This document shows, piece after piece, positions 17,700-27,604 of a stretch of 64,000 nucleotides of DNA (within the stretch, counting starts at the first letter, position 1; the number at the start of each line of letters is the position of its first letter). The notes beneath the pieces were generated by a model. The model had not been told where the DNA came from and made no database searches. It saw only the letters and a program-made list of their open reading frames with translations. The position numbers were made by a program, and so were the translations under genes. Source of the stretch: Streptomyces albipurpureus (GTDB lineage: Bacteria; Actinomycetota; Actinomycetes; Streptomycetales; Streptomycetaceae); the NCBI RefSeq assembly GCF_023701525.1, contig NZ_JAMQAW010000010.1:62001-126000 (forward strand). Direction: 5' to 3'.

Positions 17700-18902
17700 G
17701 TGCCGTGCCGGCTCGGCGCCGAGGGCGCGTGGCGGCATCGGAGGAGGCGGAGGACGGCAGCGTCGGCGGAGCCCGGCCCGGAGCAGGTGCGGCTGTCGCG
17801 TGCCAGGTCGCAGGCGTTGGGCGGCGCGGTACGCGAGAGCTCGGCGGTGGCGGTCGTACGGCGTGTCTTCGCCATTCAGGCGCAGGACGCCGTCGCCGCC
17901 GATCCGGGCATTCGCGCACGGGCCGACGGCATCGGCCCCGAGGAGATCCGTCGGGCGTACGAGGATGAGCGCGGCATCGTCCGGACCTGGCTGATGCGCG
18001 GCACCTTGCACACCGTCCCCAGCGAGGACCCGCGGGTGGGTCCTGGCGCTGCTCGCACCCCGGCTGATGGCGGCCGCCGGTCATCGATACCGCGCGCTGG
18101 GCCTCGATGAGGGGGGGGGCCGGGAACGCGGCTGGGCGGTGATCCGGAACGCGATCACCGCCCAGGGACCGCTCACCCGGGGCGAATGGGCGGAGCGACT
18201 CGTCGCGGTGGGCATCCCCCGACCGGTCAGGCCCCTTTTCATCTGATCCGCCATGCGGCGCTCTCCGGGATCATCTGCCACGGCCCCCGCCGCGGGTCCG
18301 ACGCGGGCTTCGCACTCCTGGACGACTGGCTGCCCCGCCGTGAGACCCAGCCACCCCGGTGGGAAGCGGAGGACGCCGTGGTGGAACTCGCCCGCCGCTA
18401 TCTGCACGGTCACGCTCCGGCCGAGGCGGCGGACTTCGCCGTCTGGTCGGGGCTGCCGCTCACCACGGCGCGCCAGGCGTGGCGAACGCTGGTGGCGGGC
18501 GGGGAGATCGCCCCCTACGGTGCGCACGGCCTCACGGTGCCGGTGGACAGTGCGACAACGCCCCAGGGCGTCGACGCCGGTGATGTACGGCTGCTGCCCG
18601 CCTACGACGGCTGTCTGGTGGGCTGTCGCAGCCGTGCCCAGGCCGTACCGGACGCCTTTGAGCGCCAGGTGTGGCCCGGGGGCGGGCAGATTCGACCCAC
18701 CGTGGCGGTGGACGGCCTCACGGTGGCCACCTGGAGCCGTGGGCGCCGTGAGACGGTTCGCGGCAGCGTGCGGATCGAACCGTTCGGGTCGCTGTCCGCG
18801 CGGGTCGAGGAGGGGGCGGCACGGAAGGCAGCCGCCGTGGCCCGTTTCTTCACCCTTCCGAGTGAGTCGGGAGAAGGGCGGCCCCGGGAGGACGAGCGCT
18901 GA
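17700..18902 (+). pseudogene. AlkZ-type winged-helix DNA glycosylase gene with two frameshifts
   Basis: The translation matches the HTH_42 family (AlkZ/AlkX-type glycosylases that open interstrand crosslinks and remove bulky alkylated bases). The first part carries the catalytic-type QxQ motif (FAIQAQD) and TWLMRGTLHTV. The frame shifts by one extra G near 18030 (CGCGGGTGGG), the middle part (WVLALLAPRLMAAAGHRYRA to LTRGEWAERLVAVGIP) runs in another frame, and a missing C in the run near 18220 restores the first frame for the rest (LIRHAALSGIICHGPRRG to the stop at 18902). Either a broken gene or two homopolymer sequence errors. The start is uncertain; a GTG at 17790 is also possible. Confidence 0.72.
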
Positions 18903-18952
18903 TCCGCCGGCCGGAATCACTCCCAAGCGGTCTCTCCACAGGCGGCTCCCGC

Positions 18953-19000
18953 CTCATCGGCTGGCCCTGTCTCACCGGCTGGCCCTGTCTCATCGGCTGG
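18953..19000. repeat. 18-bp tandem repeat, 2.7 copies
   Basis: CTCATCGGCTGGCCCTGT (18953-18970) is followed by a copy with one change (18971-18988) and a partial copy (18989-19000). It lies between two convergent genes. Confidence 0.9.
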
Positions 19001-19007
19001 GAAAGGC

Positions 19008-19049
19008 CCGATGCCCGGCAGCCCCTGCGAGGAGCGGACCGGGCATCGG
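19008..19049. terminator. hairpin between convergent genes
   Basis: A perfect 11-bp stem (19008-19018 with 19039-19049, CCGATGCCCGG) with a 20-nt loop lies just beyond the stop codon of the minus-strand gene at 19072. Confidence 0.6.
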
Positions 19050-19071
19050 ATGGAACAGCGGCTGACGGGGC

Positions 19072-21126
19072 TCAGTTCGGGTTGAGTTCGATCACGGCAA
19101 CACGCTCCTGCGGCGTCTTACCGCGCAGTGCCGGACCCATTGCCTGGGCCACGTCATCGGCATTGAGCTGGTGCTTCTTGCCATCACCCTTGGTGATCAT
19201 GACCCCGTCGAAGATGCCTCCGAGAAGCTCTTCGATCGCCTTCTTGTTGTAGACCTCCACCAGCTTGCCGTCGATCGGCTTCATCGACAGGATCCGCGGC
19301 AGCGACTTGGCCGGGCCGAACGGGATCTCCCTGCCCCCGGCTGTGATCAAGATCCGATCGGACATCGCCGGCTTCGCGAACTCCTTCATCGCCCGCTCGA
19401 TCTCCGCCTGGCTGACGGTCGGCTCACGAGAGACGACGGGCAGTTGGATCGCGTTCGGTCGGCCGGTCTCGACCTGGGCCCGGTAGGCGTCCTTCACGGA
19501 GGTCATCGATCGGGCGACATCGAGCCCGTTGCCCGGCTTGCCCGGTACGGCTGTGACCTTGTTCGGTTCAAAGGTGATCGTGCCCTCGACCGCCGAGCCG
19601 GATTCACCCGCGAGATCGGCGAGCGCGACGCTCAGCTTCTCCTCGTCGACGACGATCTCCGGTTCGGCGACGCGCTGCTCACCGAAGAGGGAGCCGATCA
19701 CCGAGATCGGGTTGTAGTCGCTGCCCGCGGCCTTGCGGACCGTGGTCTGGCTATCCAGCGACAACCCCGCCTTGTCGGGAGGGAGCTGCACCTTCTTGCT
19801 TCCGATGGTGAGCTGAAGCGGGGTGGCGGCGCGCTTGCCGAGGGCGTCGTCGAGCTTGACGACCGCCTGTTCCTTGGTGCCACCACCGATGTCCACACCG
19901 AGGACCGTGGTCTTCTTCGGCACCTCGGAGTGGTTCAGCAGCAGGCCCGCGCCATAGGCGACGCTCAGCAGTCCGATCACCCCGACGCCCAGGAGCACCA
20001 CCTTGGAGCGCCCCTTCTTGGCCGGGGGTGGCGGTGGTGCGGGGCGCGCGGCCGGGGTTCCCGTCGCGGTGGAGGCCCCACGACCCGAGCCAGCACCGGC
20101 GGGTGCGACCGGACCGCCGGGACCGCCGGGACCGCTGGGGAAGTCCGCCGGGGCGAAGTCTCCACCCGGGCGGCGCCCATGAGGACCCGAGCCGGTGGCC
20201 CCGGCGGGCACCGGGTCAATGCCGCTGGTCAGGGTGTCTCCGGAGACCTGGCTGCCCGGAGCGGAGGCCCCGGCGGCATCGGGAATCGGCTTCTGGGGGG
20301 TCAGTACGGCGGTGTCATCGGACATTCGGGGCGCTGGCGGGCTGGGCGCGGCCCCCCGAGCGGTGGCTCCTGGACCTTCGGCACCCCGCGGGGGAGCCGC
20401 GGGACCTCCGGTCTCCTGGCCGCCCGCTCCACCGCCCTGGCGGGAGCGGACCGGCATATTGCCCTGCGCCGGCCCGGCGGTCGCTCCTGTCGGATGCTGA
20501 CGCGCCGTGGCCGATGTGCCGGCGTTGGCGGCCAACTCGTCGAGCGAGCCGGGCGAGCCCTTCGATCCGCCCGTCTGCCCCGGGACGGTGTGCCCGGTGT
20601 CCCGGTCTCCCCCTGCGGGCGAGGGAATCCCGGCCCCGTTCGTACCGCCCTTGCGGGGTGCGAACCAGTCGCTTGACGGGGACTTCTCCCCTGGCTGCGC
20701 CGGCACCAGGGGCGGCGCGGGGGCGACGGGGCCGCCTATCGCCGGCATGGCGGTGGTCCGTTCGGCATCCTGTTCAGCGGGTGCGCCCGGCGCCTTGGTC
20801 GATGCCTCGACCTCGGCTTCGCTCATGGGCTTGCGCATGACGACGGGCGGGATCGGCCGCGAGCCCGGAATGTTGATCCGGATGCGGGTCGTCAGCGTGG
20901 TCTCGGTCCTGGGTTCGGGCTTCGGCTTGCTCAGGGACTGCACACGGGCATCCGGCCTGGGGTCACGAGCCGTATCGGCGGCATCGGCCGCCGCTCCGTC
21001 CGGAGCGTCCTGCGTCGGGTGCAGCGACGGATACTGGCGCGATCCATAGGGCGGTGTCCCTGAGGGGTACGCGGCTCCTCCACGCCCCTGGGGCCCGGAG
21101 GACGAACTGTCAGTTTCACGACTCAA
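19072..21126 (-). CDS. YoaR-like membrane protein with peptidoglycan-binding domain
   Basis: A 684-residue protein. About 370 N-terminal residues are Pro/Gly/Ala-rich and disordered (cytoplasmic); a membrane segment follows (SKVVLLGVGVIGLLSVAYG); the extracellular part has a repeated PG_binding_4/YoaR-like module (TTVLGVDIGGGTKEQAVVKL near 410, then repeated beta-alpha units with VDEEKLSVAL and VSQAEIERAM). Such domains are thought to bind cell-wall peptide stems and occur with VanW domains, but no VanW domain is present here. The TTG start at 21126 has GGGAG about 9 nt upstream. Probably a cell-wall anchoring or sensing protein. Confidence 0.82.
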   Translation of the reverse strand: MSRETDSSSSGPQGRGGAAYPSGTPPYGSRQYPSLHPTQDAPDGAAADAADTARDPRPDARVQSLSKPKPEPRTETTLTTRIRINIPGSRPIPPVVMRKPMSEAEVEASTKAPGAPAEQDAERTTAMPAIGGPVAPAPPLVPAQPGEKSPSSDWFAPRKGGTNGAGIPSPAGGDRDTGHTVPGQTGGSKGSPGSLDELAANAGTSATARQHPTGATAGPAQGNMPVRSRQGGGAGGQETGGPAAPPRGAEGPGATARGAAPSPPAPRMSDDTAVLTPQKPIPDAAGASAPGSQVSGDTLTSGIDPVPAGATGSGPHGRRPGGDFAPADFPSGPGGPGGPVAPAGAGSGRGASTATGTPAARPAPPPPPAKKGRSKVVLLGVGVIGLLSVAYGAGLLLNHSEVPKKTTVLGVDIGGGTKEQAVVKLDDALGKRAATPLQLTIGSKKVQLPPDKAGLSLDSQTTVRKAAGSDYNPISVIGSLFGEQRVAEPEIVVDEEKLSVALADLAGESGSAVEGTITFEPNKVTAVPGKPGNGLDVARSMTSVKDAYRAQVETGRPNAIQLPVVSREPTVSQAEIERAMKEFAKPAMSDRILITAGGREIPFGPAKSLPRILSMKPIDGKLVEVYNKKAIEELLGGIFDGVMITKGDGKKHQLNADDVAQAMGPALRGKTPQERVAVIELNPN

Positions 21127-21360
21127 AGCAGGTTCTCCCGGTTGGCTTCGCCGCCCGTTTCTTACTGGATAGCTACTGATGTGGGCGGCTCGGCGGCGCG
21201 CACCACCATACTGGCCGCCAAGGACACTCGCCGTGCGGCTGGGAAAGCATCATCCCGTCGACCGTACGGGGATGGTCAGTTCGAGGGTGTACCACCCTCC
21301 GTGGCGGTACACCCTAGAAGTCCGCCGATCCACCGTTTGCCGTGGGGTCGCCACAGGGCC

Positions 21361-21771
21361 TTATGTGTCAAGTCGAGGTTTATCGCCGCCCGGTTGCGTG
21401 GTGCGCACCAGCGTGGCGCACATCACAGCGAGGGCCATACCGACGACGATGTACGCAAGTGGTCCGATTCCGGCCGAGAAGAGACCATCGCCTTCGGCGC
21501 GCCCGGTGCTGAGGGCGATGATCGCGATCAGCCAGCCCGCGGCCGATGAGATCGCGCCGAACTGGGTGTCCGTCGCCCGTGCGGAGCCGTAGAAGAGAGC
21601 GGCGGCGGCCAGGAGGGCGAGCAGCAACCCACCGGGGAACCAGGCCCCTTGGATGAGCGAGCCCGCGATACCGACGACCGCGCCGAGCAGGGCGAGCCCC
21701 AGATAGGCCGCGATCCGGCCGGGTCGCGCCGGCCTGGTGAGCCATGCCCCGGGGGCTTGCGGGGGGTTCAT
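21361..21771 (-). CDS. DUF6113-like integral membrane protein
   Basis: A 136-residue protein with four hydrophobic segments ([64 protein letters not shown]). The ATG start overlaps the mshB stop as ATGA, so translation is coupled to mshB. In Streptomyces a small membrane protein regularly follows mshB, which hints at a link with mycothiol or its export, but no function is known and no binding motif is visible. Confidence 0.8.
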   Translation of the reverse strand: MNPPQAPGAWLTRPARPGRIAAYLGLALLGAVVGIAGSLIQGAWFPGGLLLALLAAAALFYGSARATDTQFGAISSAAGWLIAIIALSTGRAEGDGLFSAGIGPLAYIVVGMALAVMCATLVRTTQPGGDKPRLDT

Positions 21772-22658
21772 CCGGTCACTCCCGCGAAGAGGTCGCGTTC
21801 GCGTTCGCCCTCGGGCGCGCCCGGCGCGCCCTGTGCCAACTCGTAGTACTCCGTGGCGAGGATCGGCTGCCCGAGCCGGTTGGAGAGCACGAAGTTGGTT
21901 CCGACCACGGTGATCTGGGTGGCGTGGGCGGCCATCGCCGCGGCCTTGCGCTCCGCGTACTTCGTCCCGTCGATCTCGGCGGTGATCCGTGCGTCATCGA
22001 CCACGCCCGGGACGTCCTCGATCGGTGCGATGCCCACGAAGCCGGCGTCAGCATCGGCGTGGAGTCGGGCGAAGGCCTCTTCCGCCACCGAGCGCGGCAC
22101 CCGGTTCCAGTAGACCTTGGTGATGGTGTGCGGTTCACCGAGGTCACGGCGGTAGGCACGCTCCGCTGCCAGCTCGACAGCGCGCATGGCCACGCGGTGC
22201 GCCTGGATGTGATCGGGGTGTCCGTACCCGCCGGTGGGGTCGTAGGTCACCAGCACCTGGGGACGTACCGAGCGGATGATCTCCACCAGGTGTCCGGCGG
22301 CATCGTCGACCGGGGTCGCCCAGAACGCGCCTTCGCGGCGGTTCTGCTCGGTACCCATCATCCCGGAGTCGCGGAAGCGCCCGGGACCGCCGAGGAAGCG
22401 GTGGTCGGTCACACCGAGCTCCTTCATCGCGGCGGCCAGTTCGCCTATGCGATGGGGCCCGAGCTGATCTTCTCGGTCGGGCGCGAGATGGGCGAGGTCC
22501 GGCGGGATGACCTCACCCTCTTCTCCGAGGGTGCACGTCACCAGGGTGACCTGGGCGCCGACGGCGGCGTACCTGGCCATCGTGACGCCATTGTTGATCG
22601 ACTCATCGTCCGGGTGTGCGTGCACCAGGAGCAGACGACGGGTGGAGGGATCCTTCAT
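21768..22658 (-). CDS. mshB: GlcNAc-Ins deacetylase, mycothiol biosynthesis
   Basis: Zinc-dependent LmbE-family deacetylase of 296 residues that removes acetate from 1-D-myo-inosityl-2-acetamido-2-deoxy-alpha-D-glucopyranoside, step two (three if the phosphatase is counted) of mycothiol synthesis. The metal motif is VHAHPDDE at about residue 12; the downstream His ligand is in [12 protein letters not shown] (about 145). Mycothiol is the main actinobacterial thiol buffer. The ATG at 22658 lacks a ribosome site, but TAGGCT ends exactly 7 nt upstream, so the mRNA is probably leaderless. Confidence 0.95.
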   Translation of the reverse strand: MKDPSTRRLLLVHAHPDDESINNGVTMARYAAVGAQVTLVTCTLGEEGEVIPPDLAHLAPDREDQLGPHRIGELAAAMKELGVTDHRFLGGPGRFRDSGMMGTEQNRREGAFWATPVDDAAGHLVEIIRSVRPQVLVTYDPTGGYGHPDHIQAHRVAMRAVELAAERAYRRDLGEPHTITKVYWNRVPRSVAEEAFARLHADADAGFVGIAPIEDVPGVVDDARITAEIDGTKYAERKAAAMAAHATQITVVGTNFVLSNRLGQPILATEYYELAQGAPGAPEGERERDLFAGVTG

Positions 22659-22671
22659 ACGGGACAGCCTA
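22659..22671 (-). promoter_or_regulatory. -10 element of a probable leaderless mshB transcript
   Basis: On the minus strand TAGGCT (TANNNT) is followed by 7 nt and the mshB ATG. No SigR-type GGAAT/GTT pair was found upstream. Confidence 0.5.
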
Positions 22672-22834
22672 CGAGGGCGAACCGCACCGCCGGGCGAGAA
22701 CGTGCGGCCCTCCGTGGCTGGATTTGCAACTCCCGGTGGTCAGAAGCGACGACTGGGACGACAGAAACAACCGCGAAGGACCGCAGAAGGATCACAAGAG
22801 CCGCTGAAGGCGTCGCCGGGACGCGGGAACGTGG

Positions 22835-23029
22835 TTAGAACTTGAAGTCGCCAATCATTCCGGCGACGTTCGTGGTCAAGTCATTGATCGTCGGGGCAAT
22901 GGACGAGCTAGCGAGATAGAACCCGAGCAACACGCAGATCGCCGCGTGCCCACCTTTGAGTCCGGACTTCCGGATCAGCAGGAACATGATGATCGCCAGC
23001 AGCAACACCGCCGAAATCGAGAGGGCCAC
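22835..23029 (-). CDS. small two-span membrane protein, hypothetical
   Basis: A 64-residue protein with two hydrophobic segments (LSISAVLLLAIIMFLLI and HAAICVLLGFYLASSSIAPT) joined by a short basic loop, ending in a polar tail. The GTG start has GGAGGT 8 nt upstream. Similar tiny proteins are common in Streptomyces chromosomes and integrative elements, next to conjugation or unrelated genes, without a known function. It is divergent from the S9 peptidase. Confidence 0.8.
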   Translation of the reverse strand: MALSISAVLLLAIIMFLLIRKSGLKGGHAAICVLLGFYLASSSIAPTINDLTTNVAGMIGDFKF

Positions 23030-23174
23030 GGCGGTTCACCTCCACAGATATTCGGTCGGGGGACAGGCAGGTCGCATGAGCCAGGTGGTTCCTACCCACC
23101 TTGCGCTACGGATCATAACTATCCGTGCCAACGCATCGATCGGTGCACGGCAGCACACGGGGGCGCACGACCGC

Positions 23175-23187
23175 TAGGTTCGGTCAT
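23175..23187 (+). promoter_or_regulatory. -10 element of a probable leaderless S9 peptidase transcript
   Basis: TAGGTT (23175-23180) is followed by 7 nt and the ATG at 23188. No Shine-Dalgarno site and no clear -35 box are visible. Confidence 0.5.
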
Positions 23188-25317
23188 ATGACCATGAGGA
23201 CGCAGCTCTCCTTTCCGCGCCAGTACGCCAGGACCCAGCGCTACACGCTGGGCGCACCCCGGTCCTTCACCATCTCCCCGGACGGTTCTCGGGTGATCTT
23301 CATCCGCTCCCCGTCCGGTACCGACCGGCGCGGTCAGCTGTGGGTCATGGATCTCGAAGCCGGCACCGGTCAGACCCGGGAGAGACTGGCCGCCGATCCT
23401 GAGGTCCTCCTCGGTGGCACGGACGAACAACTGTCCACCGAAGAGCGGGCACGGCGCGAACGGAGCCGCGAGGGCGGCACCGGAATTGTGGCCTACGCAG
23501 TGGATGGGGCAGCCGAGTTGGCCGCGTTCGCCCTGTCAGGGCGGCTGTTCACCGCCGAGTTGCGGGCCGGCACCACCCGCGAGCTGCCCGCGCACGGGCC
23601 GGTGGTCGATCCTCGGCCGTCTCCTGACGGCCGCCGTATCGCCTATGCGTCGGGCGGTGCGCTGCGGGTCGTGGAGGCCGAGGGCGAGGGGGACCGGGCG
23701 CTCGCCGAGCCCGAGGGGGAGGATGTCTCCTACGGGACTGCGGAGTTCATCGCGGCCGAGGAGATGGGGCGGCTCAGGGGCTTCTGGTGGTCGCCGGATT
23801 CGGACCGGCTGCTGGTGGCGCGGGTGGACCAGCGCGAGGTGCGGCGCTGGTGGATTCCGGACCCGGCACATCCCGATCGGGCCCCGGAGCGATTGGCGTA
23901 CCCAACAGCGGGAACGTCCAATGCCGAGGTACGGCTGTTCTTGGTTTCCCTGGAGGGCGAGCGCCGGGAAATTGGCTGGGATCGTACTCAGTTCCCCTAT
24001 CTCGCACGAGTGCACTGGTCAAAGGCAGGTGCACCGATCCTGCTAGTCCAAAGCCGGGACCAGCGAATTCAGCGCTATCTAGCGGTGGATACCGAAAGTG
24101 GTGACACCCGGACCGTCCATATTGACGAAGATTCGGCATGGCTGGATCTATGTGATGGAGTACCGGTATGGGGCCCCGGCGGCGCCCTGGTGCGAATCGT
24201 CGATGTAGGCGGCGCACGGGTACTGGCGGTGGGCGACCAGATGTGGACGGGGCCCTCGCTCCAGCCGCGAGCGGTGCTTGACGTCGGCGAGAACGACGTC
24301 CTGCTACTGGCGGCGGCCGGCGAGGAGGCCGCCCACCCCGAGATCGGCGAGATCCATGTCTACCGGGTGACCGAGCAGGGCATCGAACGCGTTTCGGAAG
24401 GGCGGGGTGTGCATACGGCCGTCCGCTCGGGAGCGCTCACCGTGTTGGCCTCGGCCCGTCTTGAGGCCCCCGGGACCTCGTACCGCCTCCTGCGGGACGG
24501 CGAGGCCCTGGCATCCATCGCCTCCCATGCCGAACGGCCGGTACTGACCGCGCGACCCCGACTGAGCGAGGTGGGGGTACGGCGGATTCCGTGCGCGGTG
24601 CTGCTGCCACAGGAGTACCAGGAGTCGGACGGGCCGCTTCCGGTACTGCTCGATCCCTACGCCGGGCCGCGTGGTCAACGCGTCTACGCGGCCCAGAACA
24701 GCCATCTCACCTCCCAGTGGTTCGCGGACCAGGGATTCGCGGTGATCGTCGCGGACGGACGTGGCTCTCGGGGCCGCTCCCCGGCCTGGGAGAAGTCCAT
24801 CAAGGATAACTTTCCGCTGACTCTGGACGACCAGATCGACGCCCTGCACAATCTGGCGGAGCGCTATCCGCTGGATCTGGGGCGGGTGGGGATTCGGGGT
24901 TGGTCCTACGGGGGCTATCTGGCGGCGCTCGCGGTGCTGCGCCGACCGGACGTGTTCCACGCCGGGATCGCGGGCGCTCCGGTGACGGACTTCCGGCTCT
25001 ACGACACCCACTACACGGAGCGCTATCTGGGGGACCCCGCGGCTCAGCCCGCGGTGTACACGGCGAACTCACTGGTGACTGAGGACGGGCTGAGCGCTCC
25101 GGAGAACCCGGCCCGGCCGCTGATGATCATCCATGGGCTGGCCGATGACAACGTGGTGGCGGCCAACAGTCTGCGGCTGTCATCGGCGCTGCTGGCGGCC
25201 GGGCGGGAGCATGAGGTGCTACCGCTGAGCGGGGTGACGCATATGACACCGCAGGAACAGATCGCGGAGAACCTCCTCCTGCTCCAAGTGGGCTTCCTGA
25301 AGCGCGCCTTGGGCTGA
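23188..25317 (+). CDS. S9 family peptidase, dipeptidyl-peptidase IV type
   Basis: A 709-residue cytosolic serine peptidase without signal peptide. The N-terminal two thirds form a beta-propeller with DPP IV features, including the Glu pair in the segment EFIAAEEMGRLRGFWWSPD that binds a substrate amino terminus; the C-terminal alpha/beta hydrolase holds Ser in RGWSYGGY, Asp in HGLADDNV and His in SGVTHMT. It should remove N-terminal dipeptides with Pro or Ala at position two. A block of about 77 codons inside the propeller (23941-24170) uses far more A/T-ending codons than the rest. The start follows a leaderless -10 element. Confidence 0.92.
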   Translation: MTMRTQLSFPRQYARTQRYTLGAPRSFTISPDGSRVIFIRSPSGTDRRGQLWVMDLEAGTGQTRERLAADPEVLLGGTDEQLSTEERARRERSREGGTGIVAYAVDGAAELAAFALSGRLFTAELRAGTTRELPAHGPVVDPRPSPDGRRIAYASGGALRVVEAEGEGDRALAEPEGEDVSYGTAEFIAAEEMGRLRGFWWSPDSDRLLVARVDQREVRRWWIPDPAHPDRAPERLAYPTAGTSNAEVRLFLVSLEGERREIGWDRTQFPYLARVHWSKAGAPILLVQSRDQRIQRYLAVDTESGDTRTVHIDEDSAWLDLCDGVPVWGPGGALVRIVDVGGARVLAVGDQMWTGPSLQPRAVLDVGENDVLLLAAAGEEAAHPEIGEIHVYRVTEQGIERVSEGRGVHTAVRSGALTVLASARLEAPGTSYRLLRDGEALASIASHAERPVLTARPRLSEVGVRRIPCAVLLPQEYQESDGPLPVLLDPYAGPRGQRVYAAQNSHLTSQWFADQGFAVIVADGRGSRGRSPAWEKSIKDNFPLTLDDQIDALHNLAERYPLDLGRVGIRGWSYGGYLAALAVLRRPDVFHAGIAGAPVTDFRLYDTHYTERYLGDPAAQPAVYTANSLVTEDGLSAPENPARPLMIIHGLADDNVVAANSLRLSSALLAAGREHEVLPLSGVTHMTPQEQIAENLLLLQVGFLKRALG

Positions 25318-25455
25318 CCACCCGCACGGCCGGTGCCGGCCAGCGGGCTCATCCGGCCCGCGGGCGCGGGCCGGGGCGACTGGGCGGAGGCCGTTCGGCA
25401 GGGGGAGCCCGCCACCGGGTGAGGCCTTGCGCGCGGGGAGATCACCCGCGCCGAC

Positions 25456-26391
25456 TCACCATCCCGGTGGGCGGCAGGACGGCGGTGGCGGACCCAGGGC
25501 CTGGGGCTCGGTGGGCGCCAGGGCCGCCTGGGGCTTGTGTCCCACCAGCAGCACCAACACCATCGCCCCGGCGGCTGCCTCGAACCCCCAGGACAGCACG
25601 ATCAGCTTGTCCTCGACCGATGACTGGTCGAGCCGCCCCATCCACTGGTTGCGGAGCCCGGTGCCCGCTCCCCGTATCCCCGCCGCCAGGACGAGCATCC
25701 CGCCCACCAGGCCGATCGGGCGAGTGCCGCCCAGTGCCGCCACCAGTGCGAGCAGTACGGTGACCGCCGTCAGCCAGCCCGGCGGGATGCCGAGGAGCGG
25801 CAGCAGCGCCGACTCGCTACCGGTGAAGCGGTCGGCATAGTGATCGTGGGGGGACAGTGCGGCGGTACGGATCTCCCAGGCCGCGAGGACCACGGCAGCG
25901 GCGCCCAGCAGGATCGAGACCAGCAGCGGGGTTCGCCCGGGTAACCGGCGCGGCTGGCGGGCGCCCGCCAGTGCGGTGATCAGCAGGCCCACGCCCAGCC
26001 CCAGGGAGCCGAAGGCGGTGTAGACGGCCCGTATCCGCAGTTCGTCCGTGGCCCGTAGATCCATCCAGGAGGAGGTGAGCACCCATAGGCCCGGTAGTCG
26101 TACCGCGATGGTGACCAATCCGGCCGCCACCAGCGCACCGGCGGTGACGCGGTGCCGCACGGCCGAGGCCAGGACCGTGAGGTACACCAGCAGGAGAAGC
26201 AGATCCTCCAGGGTCGTCGTCAGGGACAGGGTCCGCAGCTGGCCGGTCCAGAAGTTCCATAGATCGAGTGAGGACCGCGCTGCCGACAGGTCCCGGACGA
26301 GCCAGCCGCCCTCGATCGCCGCGAGCACCGCGCAGAGCGCCGCTCCGGTGATCTGGGCTCCCCTGGTAAGAGTCACCCTGCGATCCTGCAT
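25456..26391 (-). CDS. polytopic membrane protein, hypothetical
   Basis: A roughly 311-residue protein with about eight hydrophobic segments (for example ITGAALCAVLAAIEGGWLV, LLLLLVYLTVLASAV, LGVGLLITALAG, LLVSILLGAAAVVLAAW) and a proline-rich C-terminal tail. No transport or enzyme motif is recognisable. The ATG at 26391 has AGGG close upstream; TTG at 26412 and GTG at 26376 are alternatives. It lies downstream of an oligopeptide ABC operon on the same strand but a strong hairpin separates them, so a joint role is not implied. Confidence 0.72.
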   Translation of the reverse strand: MQDRRVTLTRGAQITGAALCAVLAAIEGGWLVRDLSAARSSLDLWNFWTGQLRTLSLTTTLEDLLLLLVYLTVLASAVRHRVTAGALVAAGLVTIAVRLPGLWVLTSSWMDLRATDELRIRAVYTAFGSLGLGVGLLITALAGARQPRRLPGRTPLLVSILLGAAAVVLAAWEIRTAALSPHDHYADRFTGSESALLPLLGIPPGWLTAVTVLLALVAALGGTRPIGLVGGMLVLAAGIRGAGTGLRNQWMGRLDQSSVEDKLIVLSWGFEAAAGAMVLVLLVGHKPQAALAPTEPQALGPPPPSCRPPGW

Positions 26392-26430
26392 CCGCCCTGG
26401 GCGGCGGGACAAGAGCGTGCTCGGACGACC

Positions 26431-26468
26431 GACCGGCCGGGAGGTTCTTCAGGAACCCCCGGCCGGTC
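26431..26468 (-). terminator. terminator of the downstream oligopeptide ABC operon
   Basis: A 16-bp stem with one bulged A (26431-26447 with 26453-26468) and a 5-nt loop lies about 100 nt beyond the stop of the last ABC gene (26570). Confidence 0.8.
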
Positions 26469-26569
26469 TACGGCACCCGCACGGCCGTACCCGTCCGAGC
26501 TTGCCCGGTCCGTATATCGGGACCGCGACAGACACGTTGCCCCTAGGTAAAACGCCCCGGAGCGCTGCT

Positions 26570-27604
26570 TCACTCCGCGGTGGGCACCACCTTCTTCTCC
26601 TCCGCGAAGTGGCAGGCCGACGGGTGCTGGGCCGGGCCCGGCTCGGCCAGCCGGAAGACTGCGGGCACCGCGAGCAGCGGCACCTCCAGGGCGCACCGCT
26701 CCTGTGCCTTCCAGCAGCGGGTGCGGAAGCGGCAGCCGGACGGGATGTTCGCCGGCGAGGGAACATCGCCGCCGAGGATGATCCGTTCGCGGTGCTCGCG
26801 CGCCTCGGGATCGGGGACCGGGACCGCCGAGAGCAGCGCTTGGGTGTACGGGTGCGTGGGGTGGTCGTAGATCTCCTCGTCGCGCCCCAGTTCCACCACC
26901 CGCCCCAGATACATCACGCCGACCCGGTCCGAGATATGCCGCACGATGGAGAGGTCATGGGAGATGAACATCAGGGTCAGATCGAACTCGTCCTGAAGTC
27001 CGGCGAGTAGGTTGATGACCTGCGCCTGCACCGAGACATCGAGGGCGGAGACGGGCTCATCGGCGACGATGATCTCCGGTTGGAGCGCGAGGCCGCGGGC
27101 GATGCCGATGCGTTGGCGCTGGCCACCGCTGAACTGATGCGGATAGCGGTTGATGTACTCGGGGTTGAGGCCCACCACGTCGAGCAGTTCCCGCACCCGA
27201 CGCCGTCGATCCCCCTTGGGCGCCACCTCGGGGTGGATGTCATAGGGCTCGCCGATGATGTCGCCGACCGTCATCCGGGGGTTGAGGGAGGTGTAGGGGT
27301 CCTGGAAGACCATCTGGATATTGCGCCGGACCGCTTTCAGCGCGCGTCCGGAGAGCTTGGTGATGTCCTCGCCCTTGTAGCGGATGGTGCCGGCGGTGGG
27401 GCGCTCCAGATGGACGATCATCTTGGCGAGGGTGGACTTGCCGCATCCGGATTCGCCGACGATGCCGAGTGTCTCTCCGGTGATCAGGTCGAGGTCGACG
27501 CCGTCCACCGCCCGGACCGCGCCCACCTGCTTCTTGAAGAGGATTCCCTGGGTGAGCGGATAGTGCTTGGCCAGGTCGCGGACTTCGAGGATCGCCTCAG
27601 TCAT
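26570..27604 (-). CDS. oligopeptide ABC transporter ATP-binding protein (OppF type)
   Basis: One of two ATPases that power the importer encoded at 26.5-32.3 kb. The 344-residue product has Walker [10 protein letters not shown] at about 50-58, Q-loop MVFQDPY, signature FSGGQRQRI, Walker B IIVADEP, and the C-terminal oligopeptide/dipeptide (oligo_HPY) domain with the Cys-rich [16 protein letters not shown]. The ATG at 27604 overlaps the end of the OppD-type gene by 8 nt. Substrate specificity lies in the binding protein at 30679-32307. Confidence 0.94.
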   Translation of the reverse strand: MTEAILEVRDLAKHYPLTQGILFKKQVGAVRAVDGVDLDLITGETLGIVGESGCGKSTLAKMIVHLERPTAGTIRYKGEDITKLSGRALKAVRRNIQMVFQDPYTSLNPRMTVGDIIGEPYDIHPEVAPKGDRRRRVRELLDVVGLNPEYINRYPHQFSGGQRQRIGIARGLALQPEIIVADEPVSALDVSVQAQVINLLAGLQDEFDLTLMFISHDLSIVRHISDRVGVMYLGRVVELGRDEEIYDHPTHPYTQALLSAVPVPDPEAREHRERIILGGDVPSPANIPSGCRFRTRCWKAQERCALEVPLLAVPAVFRLAEPGPAQHPSACHFAEEKKVVPTAE

